From positions 124,001-188,000 of the forward strand of contig CABIZB010000002.1 of the NCBI GenBank assembly GCA_902363145.1: a DNA stretch of 64,000 nucleotides, given 5' to 3'. The DNA comes from Oscillospiraceae bacterium (GTDB lineage: Bacteria > Bacillota > Clostridia > Oscillospirales > Ruminococcaceae). Of the stretch, positions 50,738 to 58,939 are shown in pieces; within the stretch, counting starts at the first letter, position 1; each line of letters opens with the position of its first letter. A model generated the notes under the pieces. That model saw only the letters and a list, made by a program, of their open reading frames with translations, did no database searches and had not been told where the DNA came from. The translations under genes and the position numbers were made by a program.

Positions 50738-53220
50738 TTAATTGCACTCCTTAGATTGCTGCTCCAATCCTTGACCTTCACAGGTTCATCAAACCAATAT
50801 TCCTTTAGAAGCGGAATTAACTCATATTCCACAATACCCGACAAGCACCGGTCATCAATAGTTTCGGCGTCTAAATTGCAGAAATAGCTGTGACCAATGC
50901 AGAAACCGTCTCCAAGGGACTCATCTGCGGAAATAGCATTATTCAAGCTCTCAACACAATTTATGAGCTTGTTGAATTTTTCGTTATCAAGCGTTGTGCG
51001 ATATTCACGGAAACCATCGGTTTCAAACCCGGGTCTCAGCTCAAAAAAGGCAAACCGCCTACGCAGAGCGTAATCCAGCATTGCCAGACTGCGGTCGGCT
51101 GTGTTCATCATACCGATAATATAGACGTTCCCAGGGACCGCAAACTTTTCATCGGAGTATAATAACTGAAGTGGGAGCCCTCGCTTATCATTTTCAATAA
51201 GCATAAATAACTCACCAAAAATTTTGCTCAGGTTTCCTCTGTTAATTTCATCAATGATGAAGAAATAGTCATTATCGCTGTCGATCTCAGCCTTTTTGCA
51301 GAAATTGTAGAAAGCACCTTTTTTTAATTCAAATCCTGTTTCTGTTGGCCTGAATCCCATAATGAAATCTTCATAGGAGTAGCTTTGATGGAACTGAACC
51401 ATCATTACTCTGTCAATATCCTTTACGCCCATCATTGAATATGCCAGACGTTTTGCGGCAAAGGTCTTGCCAACACCCGGAGCTCCTTGAAGAATAATGT
51501 TCTTTTTATTCCTGAGTATTCCAACCAGCTGCGAATATTCGTCATCAGACATAAAAACCTCGTCCAGGAAATCGTCCTCTGTATAAACAGGATAATTTTT
51601 TGCCGTTTCCTCAACATCATCGGCGGTTTCGTCTTCAAATAATGCATTCAGTTTTTCAACATATTCGGTATATGTTGTGATGTCTGTAAGGGTTTTCATA
51701 ACAGCTTTACCCGGATGCTGCCATTGACCTTTATTTGTCCAGTTAACTTTACGAATATTGCCGTATTCATCTTTTCTGTTCGGATCAAATTCATAATCAG
51801 ATGTAACAACTCCACGTCCGACAAGCTGCTGCGTGCCGTTCTTTACAAAAATTACGTCGCCGATTTTCATCTCATTGGCAAACTGCCACGTTGCATGAGC
51901 AGCGTGCGTATAAGAAAGATTTGAACCAAAGGTTTCCTTCATTTTGATTTTAATATCGCCTTTAGTTTTAAAGTTTTTCAGATCACCAATTTCTCCCCAG
52001 CCAATTGCCATAATACCTGCATTATAAAACTCGTCCCACATGGATGCGCCTTCACCGGGTGAATAGATCCAATAATGAACAGTAGATACATCATCGTCTG
52101 CAAGTGCAGCACTGCCATTTTCACGCTTTGTCTGATAATCGGCAACGCCCTTTTTAAAGATATCCGAAGCCAGATCATCAGTCATCTCTACAGTTTTCCC
52201 TGCTTCTGTCAATGTCCATACACCATATACACTTTTATCTATGTAACCGGCATTGACCAAATAATTTCGAGCAAATGCAACTTCATTTTCAAACTTGTTA
52301 ACATTGTTCTTGCCCCGTGTAATATTGACTTCTTCATAAGAAAGATGTTCATTTTCAATAATTTTATTACGAGCTTCAACAGGTGTAGCAGAACCGCCCA
52401 AATCACGCAAAGCCTGAATCAGAGGATTGAACCAGCGGAGAAATGCAGCCTTTGATGCTTTCTTTTCGGCAGACACAGCCTTTTCCTGATTCACCTGTTC
52501 GGAAATTTTCCAGGCATAGTATGAAAGCTCCGGGAAATTCTTATATTCATAATCACCGTTTTCCATAGCAGACCTGCAAGCGTCCATGATGAAAAGGTAA
52601 TCCGCTGCATTCGGCAGCTTGTTCAATTTGGGTTTAACCGATTCCACAAATTCCGAAGGCATATTTTCTATATTGGTGATATACCACCTGTTTCTGGAAT
52701 CCAGATTGATAAAATAATAAGGACGAATCCAATAAAGTGCCATTGTCAGATTCCACCGAATACAAAGCTGTTCGTGAACTATATCATACCACTTAGAAAA
52801 AGCAGCACGATTTTCTTCCGTATCTGCGTCCGATAATTTCAGAGCAGAGGAAAAAAGTTTCCAAAGGTTTTCAATATCATTTTCTTTTCTTTTATCAAAG
52901 CCATAAAATGTAGCTTTTAAATTATTGAGCACAGGAATTCCATCAAAATTATCAGGGATTTTCGCTTCAATTTCAAATTCATTTGCTATGCCGGTGATAA
53001 TTGATAATCTGTTTGAATTGGTTATGCCTTTATTAAAAAGACCAAAAACTGTAAACGGGTCAATATCAATAATTTCATCTACGCTGTCCAGCTTGGGAAT
53101 CTTCATATCTATTGCGGTGTAAACTGCTTTGATTTTCTCAATCAGCGCTTTTCGGTCATTCTTAAAAGACAATAGTTTTGTGGCTAATTCCGAGTAAAAG
53201 TTTATCCAATCAAATTGCAT
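50734..53220 (-). CDS. mcrB: McrB-like GTPase with Mrr-type winged helix and EVE-like domain
   Basis: 828 residues, much longer than E. coli McrB (about 460). Layout: unknown helical domain (1-240), Mrr-N-like winged helix (about 258-345, LRDLGGSATPVEARNKI and YIDKSVYGVWTLTEAG), EVE/PUA-like domain (about 382-515, WIYSPGEGASMWDEFYNAG, IGDVIFVKN and VGRGVVTSDY), then the McrB AAA+ motor with Walker A GAPGVGKT (about 579), FIIDEINRGN and the McrB hallmark MMNTADRS. EVE-like domains bind modified bases, so target recognition probably resides there. GGAGGTCATC precedes the ATG. First gene of the operon; the 860 bp upstream are AT-rich and carry partition-like repeats. Confidence 0.93.
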   Translation of the reverse strand: MQFDWINFYSELATKLLSFKNDRKALIEKIKAVYTAIDMKIPKLDSVDEIIDIDPFTVFGLFNKGITNSNRLSIITGIANEFEIEAKIPDNFDGIPVLNNLKATFYGFDKRKENDIENLWKLFSSALKLSDADTEENRAAFSKWYDIVHEQLCIRWNLTMALYWIRPYYFINLDSRNRWYITNIENMPSEFVESVKPKLNKLPNAADYLFIMDACRSAMENGDYEYKNFPELSYYAWKISEQVNQEKAVSAEKKASKAAFLRWFNPLIQALRDLGGSATPVEARNKIIENEHLSYEEVNITRGKNNVNKFENEVAFARNYLVNAGYIDKSVYGVWTLTEAGKTVEMTDDLASDIFKKGVADYQTKRENGSAALADDDVSTVHYWIYSPGEGASMWDEFYNAGIMAIGWGEIGDLKNFKTKGDIKIKMKETFGSNLSYTHAAHATWQFANEMKIGDVIFVKNGTQQLVGRGVVTSDYEFDPNRKDEYGNIRKVNWTNKGQWQHPGKAVMKTLTDITTYTEYVEKLNALFEDETADDVEETAKNYPVYTEDDFLDEVFMSDDEYSQLVGILRNKKNIILQGAPGVGKTFAAKRLAYSMMGVKDIDRVMMVQFHQSYSYEDFIMGFRPTETGFELKKGAFYNFCKKAEIDSDNDYFFIIDEINRGNLSKIFGELFMLIENDKRGLPLQLLYSDEKFAVPGNVYIIGMMNTADRSLAMLDYALRRRFAFFELRPGFETDGFREYRTTLDNEKFNKLINCVESLNNAISADESLGDGFCIGHSYFCNLDAETIDDRCLSGIVEYELIPLLKEYWFDEPVKVKDWSSNLRSAIK

Positions 53221-53544
53221 TGATGATGACCTCCATTATTTTTATACTTGATTTGTTATTGCCTATTTTACATTACTTCAAAGGTGCTTTTTAACATTGT
53301 AACATATTATTTAGCAAATTACAACAATATTTTGTATATTCTTACAATTATTTCTTGCGCATATTAAAAAATATATAATTATTACTTATTAAGATAATTA
53401 TAACATACTATCTGTTTCAAAATCAGGACAATAGAATTTTATGCATATAAAAAATATAGCCATGATTTTGTTTAAAATAAACAAGGTAACTATACTTGTA
53501 TATTGACAGGGAACAGGATAGTCATAATAAACACATAGAAACTC

Positions 53545-53859
53545 TTTACAAAATATTCAGGCTCGAAAAATCAAGGCATAACTATGAACAATTAAAAGAG
53601 ATTCTGTTCCTGAAGTGATGTTTATGAACGTTTAACAATCTTTCGTAACGTTTCCGTTCCGAAAAAAGAAAGCCAATTCTGAAAAACCGATTATGGCATA
53701 ATGGACATAAAGAGCAGAAAACAAATATATAACAAAAGAGAAAAATAGATACCAACACTTCCCAAAAATACAAAATAATACAATATCACATAAGTGTTTA
53801 CAAATTGTTCAGGCACAAAAATTCTGTGACAATACTATGAATATTCATAAGATATTCTG
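53545..53859 (+). repeat. Imperfect direct repeat of about 62 bp upstream of parM
   Basis: Two units (53545-53606 and 53797-53859) share TTTACAAA(A/T)T(A/G)TTCAGGC, then CAAAAAT, an (A)ACTATGAA block and a terminal ATTCTG. They lie in the gene-free stretch 53221-54083, which otherwise is AT-rich. A TTGACA/TAATAA pair near 53505-53532 could be a promoter. They may belong to an origin or partition region. Confidence 0.55.
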
Positions 53860-53863
53860 AGAT

Positions 53864-53920
53864 TTTGAGATAATTTGAGTATATTTGAGTAAACTTAAGT
53901 ATATTTCGGTATATTTGCGT
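53864..53920 (+). repeat. Six 10-bp tandem repeats, candidate parC centromere
   Basis: Consecutive units TTTGAGATAA, TTTGAGTATA, TTTGAGTAAA, CTTAAGTATA, TTTCGGTATA and TTTGCGT. The period is exactly 10 bp and the consensus TTTGAGTATA. They lie 164 bp before parM. Type II partition systems bind a ribbon-helix-helix ParR to such short helical-period repeats upstream of parM. This also is where autorepression of parMR would act. Confidence 0.65.
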
Positions 53921-54083
53921 TCAGCTTCTTCAAGTCAATTTTCAAAAATCAAATATGATATAATAGACTTACCGGAAAGAAAAAAACGGAATAACTCGAA
54001 TGGGGATGATTCCAATGCACTTGTAAAGATAAGGCAGAAAAATCTTAATCGAATAAAACATAAATTACAAGGAGGAATGTCAA

Positions 54084-55019
54084 TTGGCAGAAAAATATAA
54101 TGGCGTATATATCATCGCAGCGGACACAGGCAACGGCAATGTGAAAACTGTAATCACGTGTACTCCCACATCAGTGTCCAGGCATAACAGTAAGCCGCTT
54201 ACCACAACCAATGTTATTGAATACAACGGCAGCTACTATGTCATAGGACAGGGTCACAAGGAAGTGGTCAGTGACAAAACTCAAGACGAGGACTATTACA
54301 TTCTCACGCTTTTCTGCATCGCTAAGGAGCTGGCAAGGGACAAAGTGACCGAGGCAAGCGTGCTCGTTGCAGCGGGGCTGCCCGTAACATGGTATGGTAA
54401 TCAGTCAGAGGCATATCGGAATTATCTCAAGCAGAATAAAGAAGTACATTTTTCCCTTGACGACGTTACATATAAGGTGGAGATAAAGGACGCAGTAATT
54501 CTCCCCCAGGGATATGCAGCCATCATTGAAAATCTCAAGGACATGAAAGGCGACAATATGCTTGCCGACATCGGGAATGGCACCATAAATATTCTGAGAG
54601 TGCGAAACAGTATGGTTATTGAAGACAGTTTCAAAACTGAGATTATGGGCGTAAACGAATGCGTCAAGGAAATCCTGAAATATCTAAAAGACAAGACTCA
54701 CACCAATGTTGATGAGTATGTTGCATTTGAATTTATAAAAACAGGTCAGAGCAGCATTTCCGAAAAATATGTTGACGAAATGAAAAGGATAGTTGAGATA
54801 TATTGCGGAAAGGTGCTGAAAGTGCTTGTTCGATATGGTTACAACAGAGATTTCATGAAGCTGTATATCTGCGGCGGCGGAGCAAGGGTAATGAAAAGAT
54901 TTTGTCCCGCTGTTGCAAATGATGAGCGTGTAATAATGCTGACAAATATCTGCGCCACCGCAAGAGGATATGAGCTTATGACTTTGAAAATGCTGAGGGA
55001 TCAGTATGAAAAGAGATAA
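54084..55019 (+). CDS. parM: ParM-like actin-family plasmid segregation ATPase
   Basis: 311 residues with the actin-fold signatures: phosphate-1 IIAADTGNGNVKT, connect and phosphate-2 MLADIGNGTINIL, and adenosine motif YICGGGARVMKRF. The length and order match the ParM/StbA/Alp group that builds dynamic filaments to push DNA copies apart. TTG 54084 is used: GGAGG (54071-54075) is eight bases upstream and no ATG in frame is suitably placed. It overlaps parR by 14 nt. Upstream tandem repeats provide a centromere candidate. It implies that the element was, or still can be, a plasmid-like circle. Confidence 0.88.
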   Translation: MAEKYNGVYIIAADTGNGNVKTVITCTPTSVSRHNSKPLTTTNVIEYNGSYYVIGQGHKEVVSDKTQDEDYYILTLFCIAKELARDKVTEASVLVAAGLPVTWYGNQSEAYRNYLKQNKEVHFSLDDVTYKVEIKDAVILPQGYAAIIENLKDMKGDNMLADIGNGTINILRVRNSMVIEDSFKTEIMGVNECVKEILKYLKDKTHTNVDEYVAFEFIKTGQSSISEKYVDEMKRIVEIYCGKVLKVLVRYGYNRDFMKLYICGGGARVMKRFCPAVANDERVIMLTNICATARGYELMTLKMLRDQYEKR

Positions 55020-55440
55020 CGAATTTAACACATGTCTGCATTTTGATCTGTCGGACAGTCTGCATCGCAAGGCAGTGGATATACTCGAAAACTATGATAA
55101 GAAAAGATTTCACTCATACACGAATTTCATAGCAACGGCATTAACGGAATATACGGAACATCGGGACGATAATATATTTATCAAAAAGATAACGGAAGCC
55201 CTTACTCCAAAAATCACTGAAATTGTTAGAAGAGAGATAGGCAGTATTTATGGAAAGATTATTGTTGCGGAAAATCAGACTCCTCAGAAGTCAGAGAGCA
55301 TTCGGAACAATGATATAAATGATAAAGTGAAAAATAAGAATTCTTTACCGGATACCGATAGGGAAGAAATCATAAATTCAATAGATTCATCATTCATGAG
55401 TACATTCAGTACCAAATTGAACATTGGTACCGAAGATTAA
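55006..55440 (+). CDS. parR: ParR-like partner of ParM
   Basis: 144 residues. The N-terminal 60 (FDLSDSLHRKAVDILENYDK, YTNFIATALTEYT) look like a ribbon-helix-helix DNA-binding unit. The C-terminus is acidic and flexible, as in ParR adaptors that contact the ParM filament. The gene overlaps parM by 14 nt. MITE-A copy 4 inserted exactly at its stop: TAA is the target duplication, so the protein end is intact. The last 40 bp of the gene contain three GTAC sites belonging to the array that continues beyond the MITE. Confidence 0.75.
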   Translation: MKRDNEFNTCLHFDLSDSLHRKAVDILENYDKKRFHSYTNFIATALTEYTEHRDDNIFIKKITEALTPKITEIVRREIGSIYGKIIVAENQTPQKSESIRNNDINDKVKNKNSLPDTDREEIINSIDSSFMSTFSTKLNIGTED

Positions 55441-55601
55441 GAACCTGTCTTCATAAGAAATGTGTGCGGATTTTCGAGCATAATTTTGTTACAGAGTAGG
55501 CAAAAATCCGCAGGCGGGCTTTCGCCCGGCAAGGATTTTTAACGCAGTCTGCGGCAAAATTTGCCGAAAAGACGCACGCATATGCTTGTGAAGATGGGTT
55601 C
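55441..55601. mobile_element. MITE-A copy 4 (161 bp, TAA target duplication) inside the GTAC array
   Basis: Orientation as copy 3; TAA at 55438-55440 and 55602-55604. A few differences from other copies (GAAGATGGGTTC end, GACGCACGC for GACGTGCGC, TTACAG for TTGCAG). The left TAA is the parR stop codon. Confidence 0.9.
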
Positions 55602-55604
55602 TAA

Positions 55605-55785
55605 GTACCAAAGCTGTATTTTTGAGGTACAGATGCGGGAAATGTACTGCATCTGTACTTCTAAAGTACAGGAAATAGGTACTGTTCCGGTATCATTCAG
55701 GTACATAAGTATGAAACAAAAAGATAAGTAAATGAAATGTACCGATATGGTACCGGAATAAAAGTACCGTACATATAAAAAGTAC
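55605..55785 (+). repeat. Cluster of twelve GTAC sites (three more before the MITE)
   Basis: GTAC at 55605, 55627, 55644, 55655, 55666, 55679, 55701, 55739, 55750, 55764, 55769 and 55782, plus 55400, 55409 and 55427 within parR. Several intervals are 11 or 22 bp (55605-55627, 55644-55655-55666, 55679-55701, 55739-55750), which places sites on one helix face. Flanks favour A/T before and CCG or AG/TG after. It probably forms an operator or centromere array for the HTH-coiled-coil protein encoded directly downstream, or for the replication of the parent plasmid. Confidence 0.8.
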
Positions 55786-55801
55786 CGAAAGGCGGAAGGC
55801 T

Positions 55802-56386
55802 GTGACCATTAATGAATTTTGTAAAATGTATCATGTATCCCATCAGGCTGTTTACTCTGCAATTCGCAGACATAAGGAAGAACTGAAAGACCACATTTCT
55901 AAAAATAGCAATGAAGTTAAGTTGCTTAATGATTATGCGGTCGAATTTCTGAAGCCGAAGAATGTTTCTGCAGACAAGTATAACATTGTCTGCGAAGAAA
56001 ACGACAAAATGCGTGTTCAGAATATTTCGATTGTTTCAGATAATGAAGATTTACGGAAACGTATATCAGAGCTTGAAATTCAGATGCAGAAAGAAAAGGC
56101 TGCTGCAGAGAGCTTCAGGTCCGATTCAAGCAAGTATTTTCAATTATCTCAAGAAAAGGATAAACGCATAAGCGAGCTGGAAAAGCGTATATCTGATATT
56201 ACTGCATTACTTGATGAAAAGGACAGCCGCATTTCAGATCTGGAGCGTGAAATATCATCGTTAAGGGAGCTTTGCAGCAGTCAGAGATTGGAGATAACAG
56301 CACTTAAAGATAAATGCTCTGAACAGGAAGAAGCACTTACTGCGGCAAAGGTCAGCAAGGGTATTTTCGGTCTTGAAAAGAGGTAG
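55802..56386 (+). CDS. HTH plus long coiled-coil protein (KfrA-like in layout)
   Basis: 194 residues. An N-terminal helix-turn-helix (TINEFCKMYHVSHQAVYSAI) is followed by about 120 residues of unbroken heptads (EKDKRISELEKRISDITALL and onward). Plasmid KfrA and Rep-accessory proteins have this layout: the head binds iterated operators and the stalk oligomerises. It starts at GTG 55802 after GGCGGAAGG. The GTAC cluster lies immediately upstream and is the obvious target. Whether it serves partition, copy control or element packaging cannot be read. Confidence 0.7.
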   Translation: MTINEFCKMYHVSHQAVYSAIRRHKEELKDHISKNSNEVKLLNDYAVEFLKPKNVSADKYNIVCEENDKMRVQNISIVSDNEDLRKRISELEIQMQKEKAAAESFRSDSSKYFQLSQEKDKRISELEKRISDITALLDEKDSRISDLEREISSLRELCSSQRLEITALKDKCSEQEEALTAAKVSKGIFGLEKR

Positions 56387-56409
56387 CTTGCAACGTGTTG
56401 AAAGGGGGT

Positions 56410-56478
56410 ATGCAACTCTGTTGCATGAAAGGGCGGGGCAGGAAGATAGCAAGCGTAGATTTTGTATCCCACAAAATC
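56410..56478 (+). other. Candidate origin of transfer (oriT)
   Basis: Two perfect hairpins, ATGCAAC-TCT-GTTGCAT (56410-56426) and GATTTTGT-ATCCC-ACAAAATC (56458-56478), flank a G-rich stretch in the 145-bp gap before the first MobC-like gene. Inverted repeats just ahead of mobC are the usual position of oriT; the nick site cannot be placed without the relaxase. Confidence 0.5.
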
Positions 56479-56531
56479 GTTTCTGAGGCACATCCCCAGC
56501 CCTCTCATTTAGTAAGGAGAAAGCAAAAAAT

Positions 56532-56879
56532 ATGGCTAAAAGAAATATAGAAAAACATATCAGATTAAGTGAGAAGGAAGATGATATTCTCAGAAGAAAA
56601 GCAGAAAAACTCAATGTTAGCGTCTGCGAATACATACGCCGAACGGCTGTAAACGGAAAAATCCTTCGGTATGATCTTTTGTCACTTCATGACGATTTGA
56701 TAAGTTTCAGAATGGTGGGAACCGAGCTGAACGCTATTACTAAGAAGATAAATACTCACAGAACAATTAGTGAAAATGATATCTCTGCACTGAACACACA
56801 GCTTGACTTTCTTGAAAGTTACACTGAAAAGTTTAGCATTTCCACACCTGAAATTGTCGGGGGAGGAGAAAATCCATGA
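56532..56879 (+). CDS. mobC: MobC-like relaxosome accessory protein, first copy
   Basis: 115 residues: an N-terminal ribbon-helix-helix (KHIRLSEKEDDILRRKAEKL, VSVCEYIRRTAV) followed by helices with LVGTEL/IRMVGTELNAITKKIN, where MobC proteins have the conserved G-x-x-L-N-Q-hydrophobic-x-K-x-x-N motif. They bind oriT and recruit the relaxase. AAGGAGAAAG precedes the ATG. The next gene starts within its stop (ATGA). No relaxase gene follows. Confidence 0.75.
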   Translation: MAKRNIEKHIRLSEKEDDILRRKAEKLNVSVCEYIRRTAVNGKILRYDLLSLHDDLISFRMVGTELNAITKKINTHRTISENDISALNTQLDFLESYTEKFSISTPEIVGGGENP

Positions 56880-57217
56880 GCAGAAATATCGTGCGTCATC
56901 TGAGATTTTCAAAAAGCGAATATGAGGCTATTTGCAGTAAAGCTGAATATTTGAAAATTCCCGAAGGTAGGTTCATACGCAAAATTGCTGTTCAGGAAAA
57001 TCTGAAAAGATATGATCTTTACGAGCAGAGAAAAATCACAAGAGCGTTTTATTATTGCGGTGACTCTCTTGAACAGATAAGAAAAATTGCCGAAACAGAA
57101 AAATCCGAACATCTGCCTGAAATAGAAAATCTGCAGGAAAGATTTTTGAATATAAGCAAGACATTTGAAAAAGAAATAAAAAAAGCTCAGACCCAATGTG
57201 TTGATCTGAGAGAATAG
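56876..57217 (+). CDS. MobC-like accessory protein, second copy
   Basis: 113 residues, related in layout to the preceding protein: RHLRFSKSEYEAICSKAEYL then GRFIRKIAV as ribbon-helix-helix, and YYCGDSLEQIRKIAE in place of the MobC motif. The ATGA overlap indicates coupled translation. A tandem pair of diverged MobC proteins could form a heteromer on oriT. Confidence 0.6.
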   Translation: MSRNIVRHLRFSKSEYEAICSKAEYLKIPEGRFIRKIAVQENLKRYDLYEQRKITRAFYYCGDSLEQIRKIAETEKSEHLPEIENLQERFLNISKTFEKEIKKAQTQCVDLRE

Positions 57218-57227
57218 GAGAAAGCTT

Positions 57228-57518
57228 ATGGAGAAAAACAAAACTGAAATTATTGCGCAGATCGTTGCGTTACTGTCACAGCTTGTTGAAAGCGGGGACG
57301 AAAAGAAGAATGAGTCTGCGGCGGTTTCTGCCGCAGCTCCGGTTGAGATGCTGACTATCAAGGAGTGTGCCGAAGCAGTAACAGGCTTATCGGAGCATAC
57401 GATTCGTCAGCTTGTGGCACAGGAGAAGATCCCGTATATCCGAACAGGCAAGGGTAAGCGTGGAAAGATGCTTATCAGCAAAGCTGCGCTTTTGGAATAT
57501 CTGGGAATCACATCATGA
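57228..57518 (+). CDS. xis: Excisionase-family DNA-binding protein
   Basis: 96 residues. After a 40-residue leader, MLTIKECAEAVTGLSEHTIRQL, EKIPYIRTGKGKRGKMLISKAALLEYL form the MerR-like winged helix of Tn916-type Xis / DUF helix-turn-helix 17 proteins. It precedes the integrase by 130 bp, the usual order. GGAGAAAGC precedes the ATG. Confidence 0.8.
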   Translation: MEKNKTEIIAQIVALLSQLVESGDEKKNESAAVSAAAPVEMLTIKECAEAVTGLSEHTIRQLVAQEKIPYIRTGKGKRGKMLISKAALLEYLGITS

Positions 57519-57563
57519 ACAAAAATATGAGCATTATATGCCGACATATTTCTGATTACATAC

Positions 57564-57592
57564 TTGACTTTACGGCAGTAAAGTGTTACAAT
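57564..57592 (+). promoter_or_regulatory. int: Integrase promoter with an operator in its spacer
   Basis: TTGACT (57564-57569) and TACAAT (57587-57592), 17 bp apart. The spacer contains a perfect palindrome ACTTTAC-GGCA-GTAAAGT (57567-57584). A repressor on it would block the integrase promoter. The xis product or an absent element repressor are candidates. Confidence 0.65.
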
Positions 57593-57648
57593 ATAAATAT
57601 ACAGGAGTATGTCATAAAATCTAAGTTTATTTAAGGAGAATAAATCTT

Positions 57649-58835
57649 ATGGCTACTATCAGAAAAAGAGGGGACTCTTATCAGATAAGAGTTTCCGTCG
57701 GTTACGATACAAAAGAAAATCACAAGGAACAGGCAATGACCTGGAAGCCCGAACCGGGCATGACACGGCGGCAGATTGAAAAAGAGCTTAACCGTCAGGC
57801 GGTGATGTTTGAGGAATCGGTCAATCACGGTTTCAAGACTTCTGCTATGAAGTTTCAGGAACTTGCTGAGGAATGGTTCGAGAACTACGCAAAGAACGCT
57901 CTCAGAAGCACTACATACGAGAGAATGCTCCAGCTCACCCACCGTGTCTATCCTGCTATCGGTCACTTGCGTATCGACAAGATCACCGCAAGGCACTTGC
58001 AGGGATTCGTGAACTCTCTCGCCAAAGAGGGTGCGAACGAAAAGACGGGCAAGCCCCTCGCACCGAAAACGATACGTCATAACCTGAGTTTTATCTCGGA
58101 CGTGTTCAGCTACGCTGTCCGTATGGACTTGGTATCGGACAACCCGTGCAGGAAAGTGACGATACCCAAAGGCGAGGTCAAGGAGAAGCCTATCTACTCC
58201 CAGAAGGAGATCGCACAGCTTCTGACAGCTATCGACGGCGATGGCACAAAGTACCGTGCTTTCTTCTATCTGATAGCGTACAGCGGTTTCCGCCGCAGCG
58301 AGATGTTGGGTCCGGAATGGAAGGATATTGATTTTGAGAACAACATTATCAGTGTTCGCCGCACCTCCAACTACACCGCCGAGCGTGGAACCTACACCGA
58401 CACAACAAAGGCAAGCGTTCACAGCGCACCTTGAAAATCTCACCGTTCATTATGGATATTCTTCGTGAGCTTAAAGGTGAGCAGGACGCAGAAGCGCTCC
58501 GTCTGGGTGATAAGTGGGTGGAAACTTACAGGCTGTTTACCAAGTGGAACGGCGAGGAAATGAACAATCAGACTCCCTACGGCTGGCTTAAAGAGTTTTG
58601 TAAGAATAACGATCTGCCTTTTTATGGTATTCACAGCTTCCGTCACTTTGCGGCATCTTCTCTTATCTCTGCAGGACTTGACGTAACCACCGTTTCGGGA
58701 GCATTAGGACATTGCAATTCGGGAACGACTTTAAATGTATATTGCCATCAGTTCCAGACCGCACAGGCAAGGGTATCCGAGGCTATGGACGAGGCGTTCG
58801 GATTTCTTAATAAAAGGAAGGATCATACAGCTTGA
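57649..58835 (+). pseudogene. int: Tyrosine integrase interrupted by a frameshift
   Basis: Two frames make one integrase of about 395 residues. The first (to TGA 58435-58437) has the Tn916-like AP2-type arm-binding domain (GDSYQIRVSVGYD), the SAM-like core domain and the first catalytic Arg in AYSGFRRSEMLG. The second frame (in phase from about 58411) has LKISPFIMDILREL, IHSFRHFAASSL (His, Arg), GALGHCNSGTTLNVYCHQ (His, Tyr). Near 58410 AAGGCAAGCGT lacks one base relative to the in-phase reading, which would give K-(G)-K-R-S-Q-R-T-L-K. All catalytic residues survive, so the lesion is recent, or a sequencing error. AAGGAG precedes the ATG. Confidence 0.85.
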
Positions 58836-58898
58836 AGTGCAGCTGCGGACAGAAAATTTGAAATAGCGGACAAGCCCAATTTTTAGCCAAAAAGAAAA

Positions 58899-58930
58899 CT
58901 CGCAAACAACGTAACTGCGTTGTTTGCGAG
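58899..58930 (-). terminator. Terminator between integrase and attachment site
   Basis: Perfect 13-bp stem CTCGCAAACAACG (58899-58911) / CGTTGTTTGCGAG (58918-58930). On the minus strand it is followed by TTTTCTTTTTGG. That orientation fits the former tRNA transcript from the right rather than the integrase. Confidence 0.8.
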
Positions 58931-58939
58931 CAAGTGAAT

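Noticed and set aside
53885..54100. A 71-codon plus-strand frame upstream of parM
   Set aside because: It begins inside the 10-bp repeats, has no ribosome site at its start and overlaps the parM start region; composition is that of AT-rich intergenic DNA.
58440..58835. The second integrase frame as an independent gene
   Set aside because: It continues the integrase catalytic domain in exact order, and its first ATG lies inside the upstream frame without a ribosome site.
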